Shown here: piece by piece, positions 1 to 7,235 of the stretch
Layout of the letters: every line of letters begins with the position of its first letter
Numbering within the stretch: position 1 is the stretch's first letter
Source: Phoronis pallida
Lineage: Eukaryota; Phoronida; Phoronidae
Assembly: GCA_028565715.1 (NCBI GenBank)
Contig: JAOXYC010205462.1
Span: 1 to 11,536 of the forward strand
Direction of reading: 5' to 3'
DNA length: 11,536 nucleotides
Notes under the pieces: model-generated
Database searches by the model: none
Seen by the model: the letters and a program-made list of their open reading frames with translations, nothing else
Told to the model about the DNA's origin: nothing
Position numbers and translations under genes: made by a program

Positions 1-13
1 TTTTTTTTTTCAG

Positions 14-160
14 TGAATTACTAGAGTTGGCCTACTTTTGTCGCCAACGTACAGTGACCCTTGTCCCAGTACTGGACATTGCTCCTGTGTTATCATACGC
101 AGATATTGGTTCTCTTTATTTCACATTCCAAGATGTCATCAGCTGTTTCCATGACAGCAG
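14..160 (+). CDS. exon 1 of window, GH20-like gene (phase 2 entry)
   Basis: The window opens inside an acceptor: a run of ten T then CAG, with the exon from 14. Its first base finishes a codon begun upstream. It encodes residues 1-48 and two bases of residue 49. ELLELAYFCRQR followed by LVPVLD looks like the helix and next beta strand of a GH20 barrel. The donor is CAG|GTAAGT, a perfect consensus. Confidence 0.85.
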
Positions 161-3100
161 GTAAGTCTGTTTATGTTAAATGTAAAAAAGTGCCTTTTAT
201 GATCCGTCTATTGAAACTACTGCAACATTAGCCAACTGACCTGAAGTCTTTGTGGCACAAATGTATGTTAGAAAGCAAAAAGCGAATATTATTGCTTTCC
301 AGAAATTGGTTGTAATAACATAATATGGAGTACCATAACTGGATGACTGACTTTGGTGCTGGTATCGTGTGAACATACCTGACTATTTTGATTGAATGCA
401 CCTTTGAAATTTAAGTTGCTATGCTCAATAGGTTTATGTGTTTGGTTCTTCTGAGTATTATATTTTTATTTTTCATTATTATAAAATTCTCAAAACATAT
501 TTTTCACATTTTTCAGCACCATCAATATTGGTCCACGTTTGAGTACATTCATTCTTGATACTTCTGAAGAGAATTATCTAGATATAGCGGACGTTAACCG
601 CCTTGTTCCGTTCTCAACCAACCATTCCCTCCAGTTGTGTGCGTATGTCTTCCATGACGATGCCAGTCAAGTTATACAGCAGCTTCCTCTTAATATGTCA
701 CTCATGGAATATGGGTTTCAGGTAATTATGGATACTTGTAGAAAATAAAATAATTGATGATTGTGTGATTGAAATATAGTTTGGGGGATAAGTGTGTTTT
801 GTGGTATAATCTACAGACACACTTGAAATTGTTAGGCTTGTAAAATATTTTATCAAAAAACCTGATAATAAAGGTAATTGATTAAAACAATTTTTGTGAA
901 TTGCTTACAAACCCGTGTGTCCCAATCAACATCTACATTATCTATCATTTTTTCTCTCAAATACAGGCAGACTATGACTTCAAGAAATACTGCAAGAATT
1001 ATGCTGAGAATGGGTATGTTTAAATGTTTTATGATTGTGAGGTGCAAATCCTAATTAAGATAAATTACAAGTGATCTTGTAATAAAAATAACGTTGTAAG
1101 TTAGTAAAATATATCCTTCCTAAACCTTGATGCTGTCCTGATTTCTGAGGACAAGAAGGATGATAATGTGTGAGGACATGAGCTCAGTGCTGGTTGAGAA
1201 AATCAAGGCAACAAATGTAAAACGTTTATGAAACATAAAATTCATGACAGGTTGTGGTTGTGTTAATACACCATTGAGCATGATTGTTCAAATATCATGT
1301 TTTATTTTTAGAGTTCCATTTCAAGTTTGTCCAGGAACCTGTGCCTGGAATAGGTGAGTTCACTAATAAATTTTTTCTTATAATTAAAAAGTAATGCAAT
1401 AACTAGATCCCAAACTGCTTGGTTTGAGAAAATATCTTTTGGTATATGTTCAAGCGACTAGAGTGCTACATTGAAAGCCAGGGCTCCGAAAAATAATTAT
1501 AAACAAAACCACAGTTTACTACTCGACAATTAAAATTTGTGCCATCATGAAATTGATTTTTTTTTAATTAATTATTTCTCGTCATTTTTTCATAGCTTGG
1601 CTGGATGTCCTGAAGCCGCTGTTACCAACATTCATAATGCCACAGAATGTGCACGCATGTACGATGCACAAGGACTGCTGATCTGTGATTGGTCAGGGAA
1701 GGGTCACATGACTCACAAGACATTCAGTTGGCCTGGTTATGTCTCCGGTGCAGGGCTAGCCTGGAACTGTTCAACATCTTTTGTAAGATTTTTGAAACCT
1801 ATTTTTTAAAGAAACTGTCTCCTCGTTGGTCGGCCGATCTGGCGTCAAACTTCAAGTCAACTAGAAATTTTGTGTATGAGTCCTTTGATGAACATAACTA
1901 ACTTGCATCTGAGTAAAAAAAAAACTGGAATGGCGTGATTTGAGAGCTTTTTATCCCAAAAAGTCAAACCTACTCTTGAGAGTAGGTTAAAATCGGACAC
2001 AAAAGCTCTCAAATCACCCCTTTGCAGATTCTTCTGACTCAGATGCAAGTAAGTATGTTCAACAAGGGACTCGTACATAACATTTCTAGTTGATTTGCGA
2101 TTTGACGCCTGATTGGGACCAACGAGGAGACAGTATCTTTAAACTAATTTCATGATGGTAACAGCAGTTTTATGTAAATAATTTTCAATAATCTTAATTT
2201 GTAAAACAGAATAATTTGGAACTCGACCGGGAATTAAACCAAGGTTTTTTTATTTCTTTCAAATTTATCATTTGCGGCTATAAATAAAAATCATACATAA
2301 ATTTTTATTCAAAATTTAACTTTCTTTGATTATTATCAGTAACATATATTGCATTTTTCAAATGATTATTTTGATGTTAATCTTATCTTTTAATATTTCT
2401 CACAATCACCGTTCTTTATTCAGGAACATGTCCAAGGGAATTTATCAGAACTGATCAACAAACATGTTCTCAATGATTTTGCTTCTGTAACTGGGCAAGT
2501 TATCATTGAATTGGGAAGGGCTGAAACATACGTCCTCAAGTTTTCAAAGCAAAAAGGTAAGCATTATTTCTCTGACTTTGTAGTCAAATTTTTTAATGAA
2601 CATTACAAACATCAACACTTAAACAAGCAGGTTATTGTAGCAAGGGGTAAAGGATTTATGTTTTATCTTCAGCTGATAAGTCTAAACACAGGCAGATCCA
2701 ATCCTAATCAAGTTATGCAACTTATAAAAATGTTTCTTGTAATATGCATTGAATGAGGTGGCATCATCATCATCAGCATTGTTATCATCATCATTATTTT
2801 TAATTAAAAAATGGTTTAATTAAAATAGCTCAAATTTAAAAAAAACATTTGTTGGTTTTTGTTATATATCTGTCTTCATTTAATTCCAGCTAATGACACA
2901 AGTAGTCTTCCAGATGACCATGGCTCGTTACTCTTCCAACTGTTGTCTAACCCAGACTCTGCATCATTGGAATACCTTAGTCCAGAAGTATTTCAGGTGT
3001 TGAGCTTTCTTCAAATATAACAATTAATAATTGAAAATTATAACACATTACTCAAATGAATATTGCAAAAGATCTCAGAATCCCACCTCAACTGTATGCA

Positions 3101-5604
3101 CTTACTTGAAAAAAATAATTTAAAAAGATGATGCTGACTTTCTAAAAATGATTCCTACACTTAGTTCCACTTTCAGTGTTACTGCAATCTAGTTCTGGTT
3201 AAACTATTATTTTTATGCAAACATTTGTTTTATAAATAAGTATTAATTATAAATCAATTCTTGTTGTAATACTTTTGATAGAAATCTGCATGATAATATA
3301 ATTCAATTAATTCCTTTTGCAGAAAGCCAGGCGGCACATTAAAAGATGTCAGAGTGAACTATCAAAGTCCAGCTTGCAGTGTTTAAATGGGGTTCACATG
3401 TTAAATGAGCTACAACTCAGTTGTGACCTGTTGCTGTGTGCGTGCAGGTAATCAAGTTAAGCCGGGCATCCACAGCTCTGATGCGTGATGCGCCTGAGTG
3501 CGTGTACAATGTATTCACAGACGGGTGAATGCATCCATGAAAACGTTTTTTTCAGTTGAGAACACAAAAATGTGTATCCATAAATGTCGAAAAAGGACAT
3601 AAATTTCAAGCGTTTACATCAGAAATGTGCGTGTTAAACCATTGCGAACAATGAATTCAAAATGGGGGTTCTTAAAAATGTAAAAAAAACAGGATTTATA
3701 TGAAGTTTGGCGTACAGGTAACGGGTGAAATTCGCCACAGAGAAGTTACCTTTTCAGCTGGTTTTGACAATAATAATCTATACTATTTATAATGGACCTT
3801 GACGATAGTGATATACCGTACAATAAAAACCAATACGTAATCAATATAAAACAAAAGTATAAAACTATTTAAAAGGCTTTCAATTGTGGGAAAATAATAT
3901 AAAAATAAATAAATATATATACTACGAATGCCGGGAGGAAGGTAAATAGTCAAAAGGAACAAAATAGATATCAATAATCTTTACACGCATCCGTGTGCGT
4001 GAAAAATCACTCCATGTAGCGATCGTCACGCGCACACAAACACGGACGAACGCTTCACGCACACGGAACACACGAGTGGATGTCGCTTTTTCAGTCTGCT
4101 ATAGACAAGCCACATAGACATAGACCCTCTCGCGCAGTATATCGACTCTTGCGTATTTCCTTCTACACTCACCAACGAAAATCTCGGCTCGCGAACCCTA
4201 ATTCCCCTCTCCCTCACCACTTTTGAGCAATTATGCCAGCGGGCGCACATTATTCTTCACTCGCGCACTGAACAATCCTGTCCGCGGACAATATTCCCTG
4301 CTCGCGAACACAGTTCTGACATTCTTCAAGCCGTGTGCACGAGACGGGAAATGTGTCCGTGAGCGAGCAATATTGTCCGCGGACAGGCTTGTTTCGTGGG
4401 AAAGTGAAGAATAATGTGCGCCCGCTGGCATAATTGCTCAAAAGTGTTGAGGGAGAGGGGAATAAGGGTTCGCGAGCCGAGATTTTCGTTGGTGAGTGTA
4501 GAAGGAAATACGCGAGAGTCGATATACTGCGCGAGAGGGTCTATGTCTATGTGGCTTGATAGAACTGCATGTATTTTCACGCAGAGACATTTTCACACAC
4601 ACGCATTCACGGACCACGCACGCGCATCACGGAGCTCTGGATGCCCAGCTTTAATTAACCTAGCAATTTTCTCTACAGTGGAAAATGGAAATGAATCATT
4701 TAAATTGTTTCAGACATGTTTGTTATGAAAGAACTTGTAACTCTGAGTCTGATTATTTACCTTGTTTATTGACTTTTTATGAGTATTTTATTCTGCTTTC
4801 TATACTCTGGCTATTAATAGCGCTATTATGCGTAAAGATTTAGACAGAATTAGGATGGGCTGGATAGCTCAGTTGGTAGAGCATCTGACCGGCAATCAGG
4901 GAGACCTGGGTTCAATTCCCAGTTCAGTTCGGATTTTTTCTGTCTTTTCAAAATTCATTTTATTCTGCTTTACTTTGAGGAAAACATTAACTGTTTTGAT
5001 TAAATGTTGTTCATTAAATATTGATTTTGAATATTGCATGATGTTTATTATAATAAAAGTGTTGTTGATGTTTTCCAGAGTGGGCCGAGCATTGATGAAT
5101 GCAGGGAAAAACCCTGGCGCCATGGCTACTTCACATTCTGTGGTAAACTTGGGTATCACGAACTTGCAACCCACCATTAAAACTGATCTTGCTAATAGGT
5201 AGGCTTCTGACATGGTGACTCACAAACATCTCAATTGTGAGAAATCATAAATGCACCAACTAGGTTTTATCAATACATTTTGCTTCAAATTTTTTTTATA
5301 AAAGCTAGAATTCTGGCATTGATTTTTAACAGAATTCAGGAATTTTCTCTTCAACCCTGTTTTGACAATAGCTGATCAGTCCACTCACTGTACAACAAAC
5401 CTGCTTGTAACACTGCACATTATTTTTCTACAAAAATGTCTGATATAAACCTTTTGGTGTTTTATTTACAGACTTCTGGGTATAATTGAACAGTATCGGA
5501 CAATGTGGCTGACCATTAACCAACCCCAGGGTCTACAGGAATCACTCATTGCACTGTCAAATATGCTGAAACAGTTTCTTCCAGAAGACATGACAACTGA
5601 ATAA
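14..5604 (+). CDS. GH20 (beta-N-acetylhexosaminidase-like) protein, 3' part, ten exons
   Basis: Seen: ten segments (14-160, 517-721, 967-1013, 1312-1353, 1596-1782, 2424-2556, 2890-2996, 3323-3447, 5079-5198, 5472-5604), all bounded by AG/GT, splice into one open frame of 414 residues ending in TAA at 5602. The frame survives nine junctions of mixed phase, which strongly supports the model. Residue 1 is the first full codon at 15. Known: family 20 glycosidases cleave terminal N-acetylhexosamine, and GcnA/HEXD-type members carry a VCPGT..WNS loop, a TDWGDxGHW-like strand and a GxxxGAAxxW helix. This protein has VCPGTCAWNS (138-147), CDWSGKGHM (177-185), YVSGAGLAWN (195-204) and MEYGFQADYDF (112-122) in matching order. 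Inferred: the beta strand NIGPRLS (52-58) sits where the family has NxGCDET, so the catalytic Asp-Glu appears replaced by Arg-Leu. Residues 210-414 form a helical C-terminal region. The N-terminal part is upstream of the window. Family assignment is from memory of motifs, not a search. Confidence 0.8.
517..721 (+). CDS. exon 2, GH20-like gene; holds the altered active-site strand
   Basis: The acceptor is TTTTTCAG and the donor CAG|GTAATT. It encodes residues 49-117, including NIGPRLSTF (52-60), which aligns by position with the NxGCDET catalytic strand of bacterial relatives, and QQLPLNMSLMEYGFQ, which matches their ELP..V..LEWGYE segment. The exon enters with two bases from exon 1 (phase 2) and leaves in phase 0. 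Confidence 0.85.
967..1013 (+). CDS. exon 3 (micro-exon, 47 bp), GH20-like gene
   Basis: The acceptor is AAATACAG and the donor GG|GTATGT. It encodes ADYDFKKYCKNYAENG (residues 118-133, the last one split). This matches the ADHPFxxxCxxFAxSG helix that precedes the VCPGT loop in GH20 relatives. It is too short to be found as an ORF. Confidence 0.85.
1312..1353 (+). CDS. exon 4 (micro-exon, 42 bp), GH20-like gene; VCPGT motif
   Basis: The acceptor is TTTATTTTTAG and the donor AATAG|GTGAGT. It encodes VPFQVCPGTCAWN (residues 134-146), the most family-specific block seen here; relatives read PFYVCPGTSSWNS. The exon enters and leaves in phase 2, so skipping it would keep the frame while deleting the motif. 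Confidence 0.87.
   Translation, partial: SSISSLSRNLCLE
1596..1782 (+). CDS. exon 5, GH20-like gene; barrel C-terminus
   Basis: The acceptor is TTTTTTCATAG and the donor TTT|GTAAGA. It encodes residues 147-209: the SLAG...NIHNA helix, the LICDWSGKGHM strand and the YVSGAGLAWN helix, equal in order and spacing to the last strands of the GH20 catalytic domain. Relatives have a Trp after the His of GHW, whereas this protein has Met. The intron after it carries a fold-back element that starts 27 bp past the donor. Confidence 0.87.
1810..2138. mobile_element. fold-back MITE in intron 5, TTAA-flanked
   Basis: The left end AGAAACTGTCTCCTCGTTGG is mirrored by CCAACGAGGAGACAGTATCT at the right end, and TTTAAA flanks both sides (TTAA 1806-1809 and 2139-2142). 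The two arms pair along nearly their whole length; for example GTGATTTGAGAGCTTTT (1935-1951) pairs with its reverse complement at 2001-2017. The arms meet at a small centre, 1969-1986. It has no coding capacity. Known: TTAA duplications are typical of piggyBac-type insertion, but TTAA is its own reverse complement, so it could instead be part of the terminal repeat. Confidence 0.8.
2424..2556 (+). CDS. exon 6, GH20-like gene; C-terminal helical region
   Basis: The acceptor is TTCTTTATTCAG and the donor AAAAAG|GTAAGC. It encodes residues 210-253 and one base of residue 254, including LINKHVLNDFASVTGQ followed by VIIELGRAETYVL. Bacterial relatives also have a short helix and an LG-containing segment after the barrel. 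The exon leaves in phase 1, the only phase-1 junction in the window. Confidence 0.82.
2761..2795. repeat. short imperfect CAT-triplet microsatellite
   Basis: CATCATCATCATCAGCATTG is followed by ATCATCATCAT in intron 6. It is simple-sequence DNA with no inferred role. Confidence 0.7.
2890..2996 (+). CDS. exon 7, GH20-like gene
   Basis: The acceptor is TTAATTCCAG and the donor TTTCAG|GTGTTG (weak beyond GT). It encodes residues 254-289, a polar linker (NDTSSLPDDHG) and then a helix (SLLFQLLSN). The frame is set by the one base carried from exon 6. Confidence 0.8.
3323..3447 (+). CDS. exon 8, GH20-like gene
   Basis: The acceptor is TTCCTTTTGCAG and the donor GTGCAG|GTAATC. It encodes residues 290-330 plus part of 331: a basic helix (KARRHIKRCQ) and a leucine-rich helix (MLNELQLSCDLLLCAC). 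The donor is only 13 bp from the edge of the 1.19 kb inserted element in intron 8. Confidence 0.82.
3461..4650. mobile_element. 1.19 kb non-autonomous DNA element in intron 8, TTAA-flanked
   Basis: The left terminus GCCGGGCATCCACAGCTC and the right terminus GAGCTCTGGATGCCCAGC are inverted repeats, with further GTGATGCGC-type similarity just inside both. TTAA abuts the left end (3457-3460) and sits one T from the right end (4651-4654). The right half is a long CpG-rich palindrome; the left part (about 3540-4010) is AT-rich and unpaired. No transposase frame is visible. Inferred: an internally deleted or foreign-filled DNA transposon. It inserted 13 bp after the exon 8 donor. Confidence 0.7.
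4107..4557. repeat. large CpG-rich palindrome (about 195-225 bp arms)
   Basis: Position p pairs with 8664 minus p: AAGCCACATAGACATAG at 4107 with its mirror ending at 4557, and TGTCCGCGGACA at 4279-4290 and 4374-4385, itself palindromic. Open frames on the two strands starting at 4250 (minus) and 4414 (plus) give almost the same peptide (MCARWHNCSKV.RERGIRVR), a direct readout of the symmetry and not evidence of coding. The central 60 bp are diverged. Confidence 0.88.
4858..4930 (+). tRNA. tRNA-like sequence, anticodon GGC, probably pseudogene or SINE head
   Basis: Cloverleaf by eye: acceptor GGCTGGA with TTCAGTT (three G:U pairs), D stem GCTC/GAGC, anticodon stem TCTGA/TCAGG, T arm CTGGG-TTCAATT-CCCAG and discriminator C. 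The A box TAGCTCAGTTGG (4865-4876) and B box GGTTCAATTCC (4909-4919) are near-perfect, and a T6 run at 4934-4939 could end Pol III transcription. The anticodon loop CCGGCAA lacks U33. GGC would read alanine codons, yet the G3:U70 alanine identity pair is absent. It is therefore unlikely to be a working tRNA. Confidence 0.55.
4934..4939 (+). terminator. Pol III-type T6 terminator after tRNA-like sequence
   Basis: Six T follow the tRNA fold by three bases, as expected for RNA polymerase III termination. Confidence 0.5.
5079..5198 (+). CDS. exon 9, GH20-like gene
   Basis: The acceptor is GATGTTTTCCAG and the donor AATAG|GTAGGC. It encodes residues 331-370 plus part of 371 (RVGRALMNAGKNPGAMATS and onward), a helix then a polar loop. 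It joins exon 8 in frame across a 1.6 kb intron expanded by two insertions. Confidence 0.82.
5472..5604 (+). CDS. terminal coding exon 10 with stop, GH20-like gene
   Basis: The acceptor is TTTATTTACAG. It encodes residues 371-414 ending in KQFLPEDMTTE and TAA at 5602-5604. The WL..N.......L..L segment resembles the closing helix of bacterial relatives. The second half of this exon is duplicated downstream (5622-5850). Confidence 0.83.
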
Positions 5605-5621
5605 TTCTAAATAGTATCAGG

Positions 5622-5850
5622 AGACAATGCGACTGGCTATAATCCAATCCCAGGGTCTACTATACAGGAATCACTCTTAACCAACTCAAGGGTCTACAGG
5701 AATCACTTGTTGCACTGTCAAATATGCTAAAACAGTTTCTTCCAGAAGACACAACAAGTGACAACTGAATAATTCTAAACAGTACAAGAAGTGACTCATT
5801 GCAATAAAATATGCTGAAACAGTTTCTTCCAGAAGACATGACAACTGTAT
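5622..5850 (+). repeat. tandem degenerate duplications of the last coding exon
   Basis: The terminal-exon sequence around GGTCTACAGGAATCACT (copy 1, 5519-5617) recurs in the same orientation. A partial copy from GACAATGCGACTGGCT runs to about 5676. A near-complete copy spans 5679-5785 and keeps the frame (GLQESLVALSNMLKQFLPED, then a stop). A shorter copy spans about 5791-5848 and has lost the middle of the unit. All carry AACAGTTTCTTCCAGAAGAC or its truncated form. They lie after the first stop, so in the simplest reading they are 3' UTR. Confidence 0.85.
5803..5808 (+). promoter_or_regulatory. candidate polyadenylation signal AATAAA
   Basis: AATAAA lies about 200 bp after the stop codon, inside the third exon copy, with a GT-rich stretch near 5846-5870. 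It arose where the parent copy reads GCACTGTCAAATATG. ATTAAA variants at 6093-6098 and 6153-6158 are alternatives. The cleavage site cannot be read from sequence. Confidence 0.4.
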
Positions 5851-6238
5851 GTATTCTTGGGGTTAGTTTACTCCATGCAAGCAACAGTTAGGACCATTTT
5901 CAAGTAGCACAAATAATGTGGCTCCTTGATATAAGTATGTGGGATTTTTAAGATACATATTTGTGGTACATTAGGGATATTTTACAGGGGTATTAGCCTA
6001 TGTTGGTTGGCTTCCAGAATTATACTAGTGCACAAGATGGTCCACGAGCATCAAATCGGATATTCCAACCAACTATTGCACACACGCCACTAATTAAAAT
6101 TATCTTGATTTGTATGTTCAATGCACCTTACAAAGGTGACAATGCTTAATTCATTAAACATAATTGTACTGTAATCCATTCATTGATAGCTCACATCTAC
6201 AAGTAAGTGGGGTATTGGACATGTACCTTTTTAATGGC
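5851..6238. other. AT-rich 3' flank, no gene seen
   Basis: This follows the duplicated exon copies and may include the 3' UTR end, depending on which poly(A) signal is used. No open frame with coding character, no repeat partner within the window and no strong inverted repeat were seen. Confidence 0.6.
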
Positions 6239-6240
6239 TA

Positions 6241-6445
6241 CCGTATAGCCCCGCCATTGAGCTCATGTGCCTACGCGCCTTATGTCAAAAGTGCGTCTAT
6301 AACCGGAGCGCCGGTTAACATGGAACTAATCGCGGAACTTGTAGGCCCATGCGCCTATTTTGCGGGAATTTGAGTTGAACAAATTTGTGAGAAAAATGCA
6401 TTATTTCGCATATAGGCACATGCGCTCAATGGCAGGGCTATACAG
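6241..6445. mobile_element. 205 bp MITE with about 35 bp terminal inverted repeats and TA duplication
   Basis: The left end CCGTATAGCCCCGCCATTGA and the reverse of the right end, CTGTATAGCCCTGCCATTGA, agree over about 35 bases with few mismatches, extending through CATGTGCCTA. TA dinucleotides flank both ends (6239-6240, 6446-6447). TA duplication is typical of Tc1/mariner-class elements. A short frame crossing it (6164-6373) is a by-product. Confidence 0.8.
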
Positions 6446-6447
6446 TA

Positions 6448-7230
6448 AAGAATTAAAAACAAACTTTTCAGATTTTTATCAGGAATATGCAATTAGACAA
6501 ATGGTGATAGCGAGTTTAACCATCATAATAACCTAGAAAGGAGTCTGCGCTGTAGTGAAGAAGAGGAAGAAGGAATGCCAACACAATGGGAAAGTTCATA
6601 ATAGTTGTATGTTTTTTTAGTGCACATAGTTGTATATTTTAGTGCACTACTATATTAATTAGTTGTGGGAACTCAACAATTGCATTGGATGCTGACTTGA
6701 TGTTGGTGTATGTACTTGTGTAATTGTGCCAATGTGGGCTTTTACTTTTTTGACACCAAATTGTTTTTTCATGTTTTATCTTTCTTTTGCATCTTTGTTG
6801 TGCACTTTGAATTACACCATTCCTGTGTGTTAGGAAGTTGTTACATATTTTGTTTTTAATTGACATTTTTGAAAAGAATGGGATTATTTGTGATATGGTA
6901 TTTAAAATCAATTTGGGTTATTCAATCGGCGGGTAACATGTTGATGTACTTAACAATACCTACTATTATTTTGACATCAATTATTGCAAGGAAATATATT
7001 TGAGGAATACATAAATCGTGGTGTTTTTTTTTTCCCAGGGATATATGAACATTGAAAGTAAGTTTAAGCGTTTGATGAAAGACAAATATACTGGTAAAAT
7101 ATCAAAAAAGTAAATCCTTCTTCGTGCCCATGGCGCATAAGGTCGGATGCAATTCCGTTTTCTGTAGCGTGAGCGAATAAGATTTTAATTTTAAAAAATA
7201 ACAACCATGACTATAAAACGTCTACGGTAT
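6448..7230. other. non-coding AT-rich stretch
   Basis: No supported gene. It contains a small tandem direct repeat (ATAGTTGTAT...TTTTAGTGCAC twice, about 6601-6646) and one weak exon-like segment (7039-7113), reported as a finding. Confidence 0.55.
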
Positions 7231-7235
7231 AGTAA

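Larger units (their letters stand above)
4800..4956 (+). mobile_element. tRNA-containing retroposon (SINE-like) between 15 bp direct repeats
   Basis: ATTTTATTCTGCTTT occurs at 4785-4799 and, perfectly, at 4957-4971. The 157 bp between hold a 58 bp leader, a tRNA-like fold (4858-4930) and a T-rich tail. Target-site duplications of this length are characteristic of LINE-mediated retroposition. The leader before the tRNA head and the absence of an A-rich or simple-repeat tail are atypical of SINEs. Confidence 0.55.

Noticed and set aside
853-1047. Minus-strand 64-codon hydrophobic frame
   Set aside because: It overlaps exon 3 antisense in AT-rich intron; composition alone explains it.
1689-1901. 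Plus-strand 70-codon frame overlapping exon 5
   Set aside because: It is a different frame of a well-supported exon that then runs into the intron element.
2215-2250. Reverse-strand CCTTGGTTTAATTCCCGG, resembling a tRNA B box and 3' end
   Set aside because: The T stem has a mismatch and no D or anticodon arm was found; at most it is a decayed tRNA fragment.
4026-4728. Several 60-100 codon frames on both strands giving near-identical peptides
   Set aside because: They mirror each other about position 4332 and are products of the palindrome with few stop codons in GC-rich sequence.
4828-5202. Plus-strand 124-codon frame containing WIAQLVEHLTGNQGDLGSIP
   Set aside because: This peptide is the well-known conceptual translation of a tRNA sequence. 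The frame runs through the tRNA-like insertion into intron and exon 9, so it is not a gene.
6601-6646. Two copies of ATAGTTGTAT..TTTTAGTGCAC
   Set aside because: Only a minor local duplication in AT-rich sequence, with no further copies in the window.
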